A stretch of 64,000 bases of DNA from Mycobacterium sp. MS1601 (lineage in GTDB: Bacteria > Actinomycetota > Actinomycetes > Mycobacteriales > Mycobacteriaceae), in NCBI RefSeq assembly GCF_001984215.1, contig NZ_CP019420.1, positions 4,278,001 to 4,342,000 of the forward strand, written 5' to 3'. Shown piece after piece: positions 8,306 to 18,675 of this stretch. A program made the translations under genes and the position numbers. The notes below the pieces were generated by a model. The model ran no database searches and was not told the origin of the DNA. It saw only the letters and a list, made by a program, of their open reading frames with translations. How positions within the stretch are numbered: position 1 is the stretch's first letter; the number at the start of each line of letters is the position of its first letter.

Positions 8306-9450
8306 GGAATTCTCCGTTCGTTCTGGTTGCGCAATGCGGTGTCGAGTTGTTCGAGGGTCAGCTGGTCGCGAAGTGCGTCGAGGACGACGTCGACCTGACT
8401 GGGCGGCGCCAGGCTGCCGATCGGCTGGTCGCGGTCGAGGTTGGTGGGGAAGGCGTAGCCCTCGGCGGTGGCCACCACGGCGTTGAGCACGTCTCGACCG
8501 GCGTGGTGCATCTGCAGGAGGGTCGGGTAGATCGCGCGCACCATCGCGGTGCGATCCAACGACTCCATGGCCCGGCCGAACGGCGACGAGATCTGCAGCA
8601 GGTTGGCCATCCGCTTGATGTCGGCCGACTTGTTGTGTCCCGCACCGTGATACAGCGCTGGATTGAAGAACACCGCGTCACCCTTGCTCAGCGGTATCTG
8701 CACCTGATGTTCGATGAAGAACTCGATGAACTCGGGACGGTAGAAGGCGATGTAACCGGCCGCGAACTTCTGCGAGTGCGGCAACAGCATGGTGGGGCCG
8801 CTCTCGACCGGCATGTCGCAGTGGGCCACCGCGCCCTGCAGTGTCAGGGCGGGGGAGAGCAGGTGCAGATGGGTGGGGTAGCTGGCCAGCTGGTCGGCGT
8901 TGACGAAGCCCAGGTGATAGTCACGGTGCGGCACTTGGGCGGCGCCACCCGGATTGACGACGTTGACCTGGGAGGTCACCTGGTAGCGCGGTCCCAGCCA
9001 GGCTTGGGAGATCAGCGCCAGCGCGTCGTTGGCGTAGTACTCGGCGAACACCTCGGGAGCGTGCAGCGCAAGTTTCTGCGCGGCGTTCCACACTCGGTCG
9101 TTGGCGCCGGGCTTGCCGAAGTGGTCACCGGCCGCCGCACCCTCCGCGCGCTGGTCGGCGATCAGCTGGTCGAAGGCGGCGCTGGCCCGGTCCACCACGT
9201 TGTCGTCGAAGGCGTTCTCGAATACGACCACGCCGGGGCCGTCGGAGAGTGCCCGGATCAGTTCGGCCTGCAGGGCGCGACGATCGGCAGCCTCGAACGA
9301 ACCGGAGGAGTAGACGAGCACACCGCCGCGGACGTCGTGCGCATGGGGATAGTCGGCGAGGTCGGTGCTGCGCAGTACCTGGGCGCGGAACTCCTCGAGG
9401 CTGCAATCGGCGTCTTCGATCCAGGCGCCCGGCAGAACGGATGTGGACAT
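8302..9450 (-). CDS. Phytanoyl-CoA dioxygenase (PhyH) family 2-oxoglutarate/Fe(II) oxygenase
   Basis: This 382-aa protein leads the minus-strand sugar operon. The facial-triad start is visible as VPHRDYHLGF (HxD) and the distal His as ALYHGAGHN, about 120 residues later, as in PhyH-type oxygenases that hydroxylate a substrate while decarboxylating 2-oxoglutarate. An in-frame ATG lies 39 nt further upstream (9489), but MSTSVLPGAWIED from 9450 looks like the natural start; no strong Shine-Dalgarno precedes either. It overlaps the IolG-like gene by 4 nt. An oxygenase in a sugar isomerase/dehydrogenase operon is unusual; removal of an alkyl group from a sugar or cyclitol ether is one idea, without direct evidence. 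Confidence 0.82.
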   Translation of the reverse strand: MSTSVLPGAWIEDADCSLEEFRAQVLRSTDLADYPHAHDVRGGVLVYSSGSFEAADRRALQAELIRALSDGPGVVVFENAFDDNVVDRASAAFDQLIADQRAEGAAAGDHFGKPGANDRVWNAAQKLALHAPEVFAEYYANDALALISQAWLGPRYQVTSQVNVVNPGGAAQVPHRDYHLGFVNADQLASYPTHLHLLSPALTLQGAVAHCDMPVESGPTMLLPHSQKFAAGYIAFYRPEFIEFFIEHQVQIPLSKGDAVFFNPALYHGAGHNKSADIKRMANLLQISSPFGRAMESLDRTAMVRAIYPTLLQMHHAGRDVLNAVVATAEGYAFPTNLDRDQPIGSLAPPSQVDVVLDALRDQLTLEQLDTALRNQNERRIP

Positions 9451-9465
9451 GTCGAGAAGTCTTGC

Positions 9466-9481
9466 TGTGCGATGGGACACA
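9466..9481. promoter_or_regulatory. Possible LacI-family operator in the divergent intergenic region
   Basis: The 74 bp between the oxygenase gene and the LacI-type gene must carry both promoters. Its only symmetric element is TGTG-N8-CACA. The arms are only 4 bp, so this is a weak candidate, named because LacI regulators usually bind such a site in their own divergent region. Confidence 0.25.
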
Positions 9482-9524
9482 ATCAACACCAGAAAACCAT
9501 CAAAAAACCCTCACAAGGAGATCC

Positions 9525-10526
9525 ATGCACCGCTACAAGGTCAGGGAGATCGCGCAGCAGTGCGGGCTCAGCGAGGCGACGGTGGATCGTGTCCTGAACA
9601 ACCGCGCCGGTGTCCGCGAGAACACCCGTGCCGAGGTACTGCAGGCGATCGCCGATTTGGACAAGCAGCGCGCGCAACTGCGGCTCAACGGCCGCCGCTA
9701 TCTGATCGATGTGGTGATGCAGACCCCCAGGCGCTTCTCCGATGCCTTCCGGGAGGCCGTCGAGGCCGAGTTGCCCTCATTTGCACCGGCCATGCTGCGG
9801 GCACGCTTTCATCTGTGGGAGAGCGGCACCACCTCGGCCACCGTCGACATGCTCGAGAATCTGCGCGGCAGCCACGGCGTCATTCTCAAGGCACCCGACG
9901 AGCCCGAGGTCGCTGAGGCGGTCGACCGTTTGGTCGCCGCGGGCACGCCGGTGGTCACCTACACAACCGACATTCCGGCCAGTAGCCGGTGCGGCTACGT
10001 CGGCATCGACAACCACGCGGCCGGTCTGACCGCGGCCTACCTGATCAGGCAGTGGCTGGGCACAGACCTGGGGTCTGTCCTGATCACCCTGTCACGCAAT
10101 GTGTTCCGCGGTGAGGGGGAACGTGAGGTGGGCTTCCGGTCCGGGCTGCGCGGGTCCGGACTGGCCGTGGTCGACGTCACCGACAGTGACGGGATCGACG
10201 CCACCAACGAGGGGCTGGTACTGGCTGCCCTGGAGCGCAACCCCGACATCGAGTCGGTGTACTCGGTGGGCGGCGGCAACACCGCCACCGTGTCGGCGTT
10301 CGAGAAGCTGAACCGCAGATGCCGGGTCTTCGTCGCTCATGACCTGGACGCGGACAACCGCAGGCTGCTGCGGGAGGGCCGGCTCTCCGTGGTGCTGCAT
10401 AACGACCTGCGTGCCGATGCGCGCATGGCGTTGCGGACGATCCTGCAGGAGCGGGGTGCGCTACCCACCGAAACCGTGCGTCCGGTTCCCATTCAAGTGG
10501 TCACGCCCTACAACATCCCCGGGTGA
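9525..10526 (+). CDS. LacI-family transcriptional regulator
   Basis: This 333-aa protein opens with a LacI helix-turn-helix (KVREIAQQCGLSEATVDRVL, then a hinge helix region) and continues with a periplasmic-binding-protein-like effector domain (GVILKAPDEPEV, CGYVGIDNHAAGLTAAYL, SVYSVGGGN). AraR/RhaS-like sugar ligands bind between the two lobes. The ATG at 9525 is preceded by AAGGAG at ideal spacing; frames opening further upstream are inside the divergent oxygenase gene and are ignored. It is divergent from the PhyH-led operon and most likely represses it until the pathway substrate or an intermediate appears. Confidence 0.9.
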   Translation: MHRYKVREIAQQCGLSEATVDRVLNNRAGVRENTRAEVLQAIADLDKQRAQLRLNGRRYLIDVVMQTPRRFSDAFREAVEAELPSFAPAMLRARFHLWESGTTSATVDMLENLRGSHGVILKAPDEPEVAEAVDRLVAAGTPVVTYTTDIPASSRCGYVGIDNHAAGLTAAYLIRQWLGTDLGSVLITLSRNVFRGEGEREVGFRSGLRGSGLAVVDVTDSDGIDATNEGLVLAALERNPDIESVYSVGGGNTATVSAFEKLNRRCRVFVAHDLDADNRRLLREGRLSVVLHNDLRADARMALRTILQERGALPTETVRPVPIQVVTPYNIPG

Positions 10527-10861
10527 TGGTGTAACGCTGGGCACTCGCTCAGCGCAGTGCTGGAACAAGTTACTGGTGCGTACGTTGTGGTTCTTATATT
10601 TTGAGCCCCGGCAACAGTGACGAAAACCACAAATTTGTCTCACCTGTGACGTCGATGGGTCGCTGATCAGGGCTGACGGCTGCACCGCGGCGGCGTGTCG
10701 ACTCACCCCGGCGTCAGGCGTTGCCTAAGGAAAGTGCAATAATCGGTACTACGAGTGACATCAACTTCTGATGGGCTGTGCCCAACGGAGCGTTCAACCG
10801 AACCGCGCCGGGGTGCGTCCACATCCGAAGTGGTGCATATACACGGGTGAAAGGTGGGGAC
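10527..10861. other. 335-bp non-coding region upstream of korA
   Basis: No gene is seen. Just after the LacI stop there is an imperfect GCACT...AGTGC inverted repeat (10541-10560) without a T run. A possible extended -10 (TGC-AATAAT, 10735-10743) lies about 120 nt before the korA start. TGTGGTT (around 10584) and AACCACA (around 10626) form a distant inverted repeat of unknown meaning. Confidence 0.4.
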
Positions 10862-12798
10862 GTGGGTCCGACCGACAACGGAACCAAGTCGCATCCTCGG
10901 GAAAAACTGGAGAAAGTTGTCATCCGGTTCGCGGGTGACTCCGGCGACGGTATGCAGCTGACCGGAGACCGGTTCACCTCCGAGGCCGCGCTCTTCGGTA
11001 ACGATCTGGCCACCCAGCCCAACTACCCGGCCGAGATCCGGGCACCACAGGGCACGCTGCCCGGTGTCTCGTCGTTCCAGATCCAGATTGCCGACTACGA
11101 CATCCTCACCGCCGGTGACCGCCCCGACGTGCTGGTGGCGATGAACCCCGCGGCGCTCAAGGCCAACATCGGCGACCTTCCGCGCGGCGGTCTGGTGATC
11201 GCCAACTCCGACGAGTTCACCAAGCGCAACCTGGCCAAGGTCGGCTACGAGTCCAACCCGCTGGAGAACGACGAGCTGGCCGACTACAACGTCCAGGCCG
11301 TGGCCATGACCTCGTTGACCCTCGGTGCGGTCGAGGAGATCGGCGCCTCCAAGAAAGACGGCCAGCGCGCCAAGAACATGTTCGCGCTCGGTCTGCTGTC
11401 GTGGATGTACGGACGGCCCATCGAGACCTCCGAGACTTTCATCCGCGAGAAGTTCGCCCGCAAGCCCGACGTCGCCGACGCCAACGTGCTCGCACTGAAG
11501 GCCGGCTGGAACTACGGCGAGACCACCGAGGCGTTCGCCACCACCTACGAGGTGTCGCCCGCCAAGCTCAAGTCCGGCGAGTACCGCCAGATCTCGGGTA
11601 ACACCGCGCTGGCCTATGGCCTGGTGGCGGCCGGACACCTGGCCGACTTGCAGGTGATGTTGGGCAGCTACCCCATCACCCCGGCCTCGGACATCCTGCA
11701 CGAGCTGTCCAAGCACAAGAACTTCAACGTCCTGACCTTCCAGGCCGAGGACGAGATCGCCGGCATCGGCTCGGCCATCGGTGCCTCCTATGGCGGTGCG
11801 CTCGGTGTCACCACCACCTCGGGCCCCGGCATCTCGCTGAAGTCCGAAGCCATCGGCCTGGCCGTGATGACCGAGCTGCCGCTGGTGGTCATCGACGTGC
11901 AGCGCGGCGGCCCGTCGACCGGGCTGCCCACCAAGACCGAGCAGGCCGACTTGCTGCAGGCCATGTTCGGTCGCAACGGCGAATCGCCGGTGGCGGTGCT
12001 GGCTCCGCGTTCACCCTCGGACTGCTTCGACATCGCCGTGGAGGCGGTGCGGATCGCCATCAAGTACCACACTCCGGTGATCGTGCTGTCCGACGGTGCC
12101 ATCGCCAATGGCAGTGAGCCGTGGCGTATTCCGGACATCACGAGCTACCCGCCCATCGAGCACGCCTTCGTCGAACCGGGTCAGCCCTTCCAGCCCTACG
12201 CACGCAATCCGCAGACCCTGGCCCGCCAGTTCGCCATCCCGGGTACGCCGGGAATGGAGCACCGCATCGGTGGACTGGAGTCGGCCAACGGCTCGGGCAA
12301 CATCTCCTACGACCCGGCCAACCACGACCTGATGGTTCGGCTGCGCCAGGAGAAGATCGCCGGTATCGAGGTACCCGACCTGCAGGTCGACGATCCCTCC
12401 GGTGACGCCGAACTGCTGCTGCTGGGCTGGGGAAGCTCCTACGGTCCCATCGGCGAGGCCTGCCGTCGCGCCCGTCGCAAGGGCTTGAAGGTGGCGCACG
12501 CGCACCTGCAGTACCTCAACCCGTTCCCGTCGAACCTCGAAGAGGTGCTCAAGCGCTACCCCAAGGTGGTGGCTCCGGAGATGAACCTCGGACAGCTGGC
12601 ACTGCTGCTGCGTGGCCGGTTCCTGGTGGACGTGCAGTCGGTGACCAAGGTGCAGGGCATGGCATTCCTGGCCGACGAGATCGAAGGCGTCATCGATTCC
12701 GCATTCGACGGAACGCTGGCCGAAAAGGAAGTCGACAAGGCCAAGCTGGCTCGGTTAGGCGCCGTGACCATTGATCTTGACGGGGCAGGAGTGAACGC

Positions 12799-12802
<4 letters not shown>
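10862..12802 (+). CDS. korA: 2-oxoglutarate:ferredoxin oxidoreductase, fused gamma-alpha subunit
   Basis: This 646-aa subunit works with KorB to decarboxylate 2-oxoglutarate to succinyl-CoA while reducing ferredoxin, an oxygen-tolerant alternative to the 2-oxoglutarate dehydrogenase complex in mycobacteria. The first ~200 residues are the gamma domain (RFAGDSGDGMQLTGDRF and PNYPAEIRAPQGTLPGVSSF). The alpha domain follows (GNTALAYGLVAAG, GSYPITPASDILHELS, QAEDEIAGIGSAIGASYGG), ending in the transketolase-C-like part. I place the start at GTG 10862 after AAGGTGGGG; an upstream in-frame ATG (10778) adds 28 residues with no family match. It overlaps korB by 4 nt, and the length fits the ~650-aa mycobacterial KorA. 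Confidence 0.96.
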
Positions 12803-13890
<1,088 letters not shown>

Positions 13891-13899
13891 CCTGAGCGC

Positions 13900-14478
13900 A
13901 TGACCTCAGAGCTCGCCGGTGTGGTGCTGGCGGGCGGGGCGTCGCGTCGAATGGGTCGCGACAAAGCCACCGTTACCTTCGACGGTCCGGACGGGGTCAA
14001 GTCGATGGTCGAGTACGTGGTGGCTGCGGTCGCCTCGCGGTGTGCGCCGGTCTTCGTGATCGCCGCACCAGGCCAACCGTTGCCCGAGTTGGCGGCGACA
14101 GTTCTGCGCGACGAGGTTCGTGGAGTGGGGCCGCTGCTGGCCACCGGCCGCGGGTTGCGTGCCGCCGCCGGTGCCGGTGCCGACCGGGCTTTTGTGTGCG
14201 CGGTGGACATGCCGCAGATGACGGCGGCGTTGATCGACGAGCTCGCGATGCACACCGGGGCCGACGTGATCCTGCCGTGGGACGGTCGTGACCATTACCT
14301 GGCCGGCGTCTACAGCACCGCGCTGGCGGACAAGGTGGACCAGTTGATCGCGGCGGGGGAGCGCAGCATGCGAGCACTGGTCGACACTGTCAACACCCAG
14401 CGCATCGTGATGCCCGAAACGCCTGCGTTGGCCAATGTCAACACCCCCGCAGATCTGGGCGCACAACCCGCCAGCTAA
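13900..14478 (+). CDS. mobA: Molybdenum cofactor guanylyltransferase
   Basis: This 192-aa nucleotidyltransferase has the N-terminal signature [17 protein letters not shown] used to bind GTP, and a later [10 protein letters not shown] with the metal-binding Asp. MobA links GMP to molybdopterin to form the bis-MGD cofactor of DMSO-reductase-family enzymes such as nitrate reductase and formate dehydrogenase. It starts 9 bp after korB. A TAGCCT -10 box at 13888-13893, 6 nt before the ATG and inside the korB end region, suggests an additional leaderless promoter. The same gene follows korB in M. tuberculosis as I recall it. Confidence 0.9.
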   Translation: MTSELAGVVLAGGASRRMGRDKATVTFDGPDGVKSMVEYVVAAVASRCAPVFVIAAPGQPLPELAATVLRDEVRGVGPLLATGRGLRAAAGAGADRAFVCAVDMPQMTAALIDELAMHTGADVILPWDGRDHYLAGVYSTALADKVDQLIAAGERSMRALVDTVNTQRIVMPETPALANVNTPADLGAQPAS

Positions 14479-15095
14479 CTTCTGCCGCCGGCGCATCGGT
14501 GGCAGTCAGCGTGAATCCGTTTCGCCCGCCGTCGTCTGCTTCGTGGGCGTCGGGGTCGACCGGCGGTGAGATCCGGTGTGGGAACGCGGATCTGCTGCGA
14601 ACCAAGGCTGCTGCGGTGGGGCGGCACCGGGTTTGCTGGAAGCCGATGCTGGTGATGCCGGTCGAGGTGGTGGGTGTCGGCATCGTCTGGCGCCTACTTC
14701 CGAGGATGCCCCGGCCTTGGAGCATCAGCGCCATCCACGTCGAATATCGGTGAAAAGTACTGTGATGGAGAGGTTTTCGTCACAGAGTCCGAGCAATGAG
14801 TGTCAATCATGGCTCTGCCGTGGCCAGTTGGTGATGGGATTTGCGCCGCGCATCGGTGGCGGGATTGCTTCACGATGGTCGGTGAAAATCACTGTGGATA
14901 AGCAACTTTGGACTTCTCGGCCGGAACTGCTGAGCTGAGGACAGTGGATTGCGTGTAGCAAAAGTGTTGGGCAGAAATGGTTCCAACTCGGACCAAATCC
15001 AAAACACTTGTGTCACATGGTTAACAGATTCTGGATAGTCCCCACCCGAGAGGCTGTCGCGAGCCGTCGCGGAGTGGTCCAGCTCACAAAAATGT

Positions 15096-15111
15096 GGTGA
15101 GTTGCGTCACC
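15096..15111. promoter_or_regulatory. CRP-like palindrome upstream of rpf
   Basis: GGTGA-GTTGCG-TCACC is a perfect 5+5 palindrome with a 6-bp spacer, close to the TGTGA-N6-TCACA consensus of mycobacterial CRP, which is known to control another rpf gene (rpfA) in M. tuberculosis. It lies about 390 bp before the start codon, so it needs a long leader or a distant promoter. The first base deviates from consensus. Confidence 0.4.
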
Positions 15112-15411
15112 TCTGGAATGTATTCATCCTGGTCGGGTACGTCGCTCGATTGCTGCAGTGACCTGCATAGATTCCTCTCAGGTTTCGTCGTGATCTGACT
15201 GTTATCAAAACGAGATATCCAGATCGGCGATGTGACTCGTCCAGATTCGGCACGTACGGTCCATTTGTCCCGAAAGGGAGCAAACAACTTCACAAGAACC
15301 ACGAAACCTGCGTGTGAGTGGGAGTGGCGGGGCCCTGGACGGGCTCGGCCGCCGCCGAGTTTCGGCGGGCAGATGCTGCCTCCCCTGTCATGTCTGACCG
15401 AGACGACGTGA

Positions 15412-15828
<417 letters not shown>

Positions 15829-15864
15829 CGAGCCGAGCACTACCCGGTCAGTCGATCTGACGAG

Positions 15865-15906
15865 CTGATGGTGTCGGGCGAACCGCCCGGCACCATCAGC
15901 GTTTTT
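15865..15906 (+). terminator. Intrinsic terminator after rpf
   Basis: A 15-bp stem (CTGATGGTG-T-CGGGC pairing with GCCCG-G-CACCATCAG, one T-G pair) with loop GAACC is followed by C-GTTTTT. This is a textbook rho-independent terminator, rare in mycobacteria. The T run overlaps the end of the convergent monooxygenase gene. Confidence 0.85.
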
Positions 15907-17081
15907 CAGTCGGGCAGCTGAAACGCGGTCCTGGCGGCCACCGACGCCAGGTGGTTGATCAACACCGCTTCCGGCACCAGTGCGGAGGCGCGTGTGAATG
16001 CCGCGCCGAGGCCGCGGAGGTTCAGAATTGTTCCGATCGCGGCCGACTCTCTCACCAGGGGAGTGGTTCTGGCCTTGCGAGCGGCGGCGAAGTCCGCGAA
16101 CGCCGCCGCCGGGTCTCTTGCTCGCCGAAAAGCGCCGCTCGCCGAACCCGGAGGGCGCCGCAGCAGATGGGCCAACACGGCTGCGTCCTCGAGCGCCTGG
16201 CATCCACCCTGACCCAAATGGGGCCGCATCGGGTGCGCGGCGTCACCCAGGATCACCACCCGACCGCGCGCCCACTGCCGCGCAGGTGTGCGGTCGTAGA
16301 GGTCATTGCGTAACACCTGTGCGGGCGCCGTCGCGTCCAGGATCTCGGGCACCGGTTGTGCCCAGTGCGCGAACTTCTCCTTCAAGTACTTCAATTCCCC
16401 GTCCGGCCGGTGCCCTCCCTCTCGCGCGCGTTCGGTGGCGAACCAGTAGGTGAGTTCCTCTCCGAGCGGCACATGGCCCACCTCGGCCCCCGCGGCCAGC
16501 GTCTCGCCGGCCAGGTCGGGATCGAGGGCGTAGCGCGCCACCCCGCGCCAGGCGGTGTACCCCGCATAACGGTTCGTGAGCGTGCCGTTGAGATGCCGCG
16601 CGACCACTGAGTGGGTGCCGTCCGCGCCGATCACGGATTCGCCGATCACCACACTGTTGTCGTCCAGCGTCAGGCGCACACCGTCGGCTGTTGCCACCAG
16701 CGCAGTGACGGCCACGCCATAGCGCACAGTGCCGGGGGCGAGTGCGCCCGCGAGGATGTCGCGCAGGACCGCGCGCTCAACCACCACCAACGGCTCGCCG
16801 AGCGCCTTGACAAGACGCTGCGGTGAGGGCCGTCGCAGCCATGAACCGTCGTACCATCGCATGGCCCCCGCGGTGACCCGGCCCCCGGCCGACCGCACGG
16901 CGTCACCGAGTCCGATCTCGTCGAGGGCGGCCAGCGCGTTGGGCCAGATGCTGATCCCGGCGCCCGGTGAGGTGTCAGAACGCGCCTCCAGCACCAGGAC
17001 CTGATGTCCGTCGCGCTGAAGTGCGGCGGCAGTGGCCAATCCGGCGATTCCGGCGCCCACGATCACGAAGGCTTCGCTCAC
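15906..17081 (-). CDS. FAD-dependent aromatic-type monooxygenase
   Basis: This 391-aa flavoprotein has the three motifs of the PHBH class: FVIVGAGIAGLATAAAL at the N-terminus, GADGTHSVVARHL at about residue 155 and VVILGDAAHPMRPHLGQGG at about residue 285. These enzymes use NAD(P)H and oxygen to hydroxylate or epoxidise an organic substrate. The start is a GTG, with TACCGT (17093-17088 on the minus strand) 6 nt before it and no Shine-Dalgarno, so a leaderless mRNA is likely. It is divergent from the dimethylamine-monooxygenase-like operon, sharing a 109-bp promoter region. The substrate cannot be inferred. Confidence 0.88.
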   Translation of the reverse strand: MSEAFVIVGAGIAGLATAAALQRDGHQVLVLEARSDTSPGAGISIWPNALAALDEIGLGDAVRSAGGRVTAGAMRWYDGSWLRRPSPQRLVKALGEPLVVVERAVLRDILAGALAPGTVRYGVAVTALVATADGVRLTLDDNSVVIGESVIGADGTHSVVARHLNGTLTNRYAGYTAWRGVARYALDPDLAGETLAAGAEVGHVPLGEELTYWFATERAREGGHRPDGELKYLKEKFAHWAQPVPEILDATAPAQVLRNDLYDRTPARQWARGRVVILGDAAHPMRPHLGQGGCQALEDAAVLAHLLRRPPGSASGAFRRARDPAAAFADFAAARKARTTPLVRESAAIGTILNLRGLGAAFTRASALVPEAVLINHLASVAARTAFQLPD

Positions 17082-17190
17082 GGGTGAACGGTAACCGGTG
17101 GAGACGTCGGATTCACATCGACGAAACGCAGCGATGATTTCCTGTCAGGGAACAATGTCTACCACTGGTACACGTTCGACGGAAGGTGCG

Positions 17191-17730
17191 ATGAAACCCG
17201 AACTGGACTTGACCAGCGTGCCTGCCTGGGCGGCCGCTGCCCGCGAGCCCGAGGCCGACCTGACCGGGCGGTTCTGGACCATCGTGGGATTCGGCGCCGA
17301 CGCCCGCTCGATCGTCGAGCGATGGACCTCGCAGATAGACGGCAGGCGCCCGGGCGCGCACGTGTCGGTTCACCTCTTCGAGCCCGACGCGGACGTCCTT
17401 GCCGCCGAGTCGGTATCGGCGGCTCTGGCCGACGCGTTGGTGGGCTGGCGACTGATGATCGCCGGCCCTGCCGCCGTGTGCCTGCGACTGCGGGCGCACG
17501 CGCTGCGTTGCGGGGTTGCCGACGACGAGATCCTGGTGGCCAGCACCACGGTCGCCGTTCGTGACGTGGCCTGCGTGCACTGCGGTGCCCGCACCAGCAC
17601 CGAAGTCGGCATCGAGGGAGTGGTGCCCTGTATCGGCTGTGGCCGCAATCTCCTTGTCTACTACCATGTTTCACGACTCAAGGGTGCACACCTCGGATTC
17701 ATGGTGGACGCCGAGGAGGTTGCGTCGTGA
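17191..17730 (+). CDS. dmmA: Dimethylamine monooxygenase subunit DmmA-family protein
   Basis: This predicted 179-aa protein has two parts: an alpha/beta N-terminal domain (TIVGFGADARSIVERW, LMIAGPAAVCLRLRAHALR) and a C-terminal zinc-ribbon-like end with two CxxC pairs (ACVHCG and CIGCG) followed by YYHVSRLKGAHLGFMVDAEE. The C-terminal pattern is that of DmmA subunits, which with a ferredoxin reductase and a heme DUF3445 protein oxidatively demethylate dimethylamine to methylamine and formaldehyde. The start is chosen at 17191 because GGAAGG lies 6 nt before; earlier in-frame ATGs (17098, 17155) lack this. It overlaps the reductase gene by 4 nt. The family call is from memory of the architecture and is strengthened by the neighbours. 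Confidence 0.78.
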   Translation: MKPELDLTSVPAWAAAAREPEADLTGRFWTIVGFGADARSIVERWTSQIDGRRPGAHVSVHLFEPDADVLAAESVSAALADALVGWRLMIAGPAAVCLRLRAHALRCGVADDEILVASTTVAVRDVACVHCGARTSTEVGIEGVVPCIGCGRNLLVYYHVSRLKGAHLGFMVDAEEVAS

Positions 17731-18662
17731 CGACACTCGAGTTGGTGGTGCGTGCCATTGACGACGGGGTTCCCGGCGTCCGTACCCTGACCCTGGCCCG
17801 CGCCGACGGGGCTGCGCTACCGTCTTTCACCCCCGGCAGCCATCTCGTCATCGAGTGTGGTGACAAGGCCAATGCCTATTCACTCACCTCCGACAGCGTC
17901 GCGCCGCGCGAGTACACGGTATCGGTGCTGGAATGCCCGGACGGAGCCGGCGGATCGCGCTGGATCCACCACGAACTGGCGGTCGGGGACAGCGTCGTCA
18001 CCCGCCCGCCGCGCAGCGCCTTCGCTCCGGTGCTGCGCGCCCGCCGGCACCTGTTGGTGGCGGCCGGCATCGGTATCACCCCTATGGTGTCGCACCTGCG
18101 CAGCGCACACCGCTGGGGCAGAGAGGTGCAGCTGCTGTACCTGCACAGAGAAGGCAAGGGTGCCTACCTCGATGAGGTCAAGGCACTCACCGACGAAGCC
18201 CGCATCTACACCGACCGAGCCGCGTTCCTGGCTGATCTGACCCCGGCGCTGGCCACCCAACCGTTCGGGGCGCACCTCTATGTCTGCGGGCCCGCGTCGT
18301 TCATGGACTATGTGATGGCCACGGCGGCCGAGCTTGGTTGGCCGGCCAGCCGAAGTCACATGGAACGCTTCGGAATCGACGCACTCGATCCAGGTGAGCC
18401 GTTCGAGGTGACGCTGCGCGGCAGCGGTGAGATCTTCGTGGTCGAATCCGGGGTGTCCCTGCTGGAGGCGCTGGAGGCGCGCGGCCACGACATTCCCAAC
18501 CTGTGCCGCCAGGGCGTGTGCGGTGAATGTCGGGTCGCGGTGACCGGGGGGGACATCCTGCATCGCGACCTCTACCTCAGCGATGCCGACAAGCAGGCCT
18601 GCGACTCGATGATGAGCTGCGTCTCGCGGGCCGCCGGCGACCGTGTGGAACTATCTCTGTGA
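17727..18662 (+). CDS. PDR/VanB-type reductase (FMN/NADH plus C-terminal 2Fe-2S ferredoxin)
   Basis: This 311-aa electron-transfer protein has a flavin-binding barrel, an NAD-binding domain (LLVAAGIGITPMVSHLRSA, YVCGPASFMD) and a plant-type ferredoxin at the C-terminus. Its cluster cysteines are in LCRQGVCGECRVAV (C-x4-C-x2-C) and MSCVSRA. This is the phthalate-dioxygenase-reductase order. It starts at a GTG overlapping the dmmA stop (GTGA), and 13 bp separate it from the DUF3445 gene. It should pass electrons from NAD(P)H to the heme subunit of the amine monooxygenase; such reductases also serve Rieske oxygenases, but none is encoded here. Confidence 0.88.
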   Translation: MTTLELVVRAIDDGVPGVRTLTLARADGAALPSFTPGSHLVIECGDKANAYSLTSDSVAPREYTVSVLECPDGAGGSRWIHHELAVGDSVVTRPPRSAFAPVLRARRHLLVAAGIGITPMVSHLRSAHRWGREVQLLYLHREGKGAYLDEVKALTDEARIYTDRAAFLADLTPALATQPFGAHLYVCGPASFMDYVMATAAELGWPASRSHMERFGIDALDPGEPFEVTLRGSGEIFVVESGVSLLEALEARGHDIPNLCRQGVCGECRVAVTGGDILHRDLYLSDADKQACDSMMSCVSRAAGDRVELSL

Positions 18663-18675
18663 AAGGAAGCCGAGC

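Noticed and set aside
4610..9450. Calling the operon a myo-inositol iol cluster
   Set aside because: IolB, IolC and IolD are missing and an oxygenase leads the operon, so only IolG-like and IolE-like family labels are justified.
10778..10861. Longer korA with an ATG 84 nt upstream
   Set aside because: The added residues do not resemble KorA and the GTG at 10862 has the better ribosome site.
14438..14753. Two short open frames on opposite strands after mobA
   Set aside because: No ribosome site, no recognisable fold, and the reading frames overlap each other.
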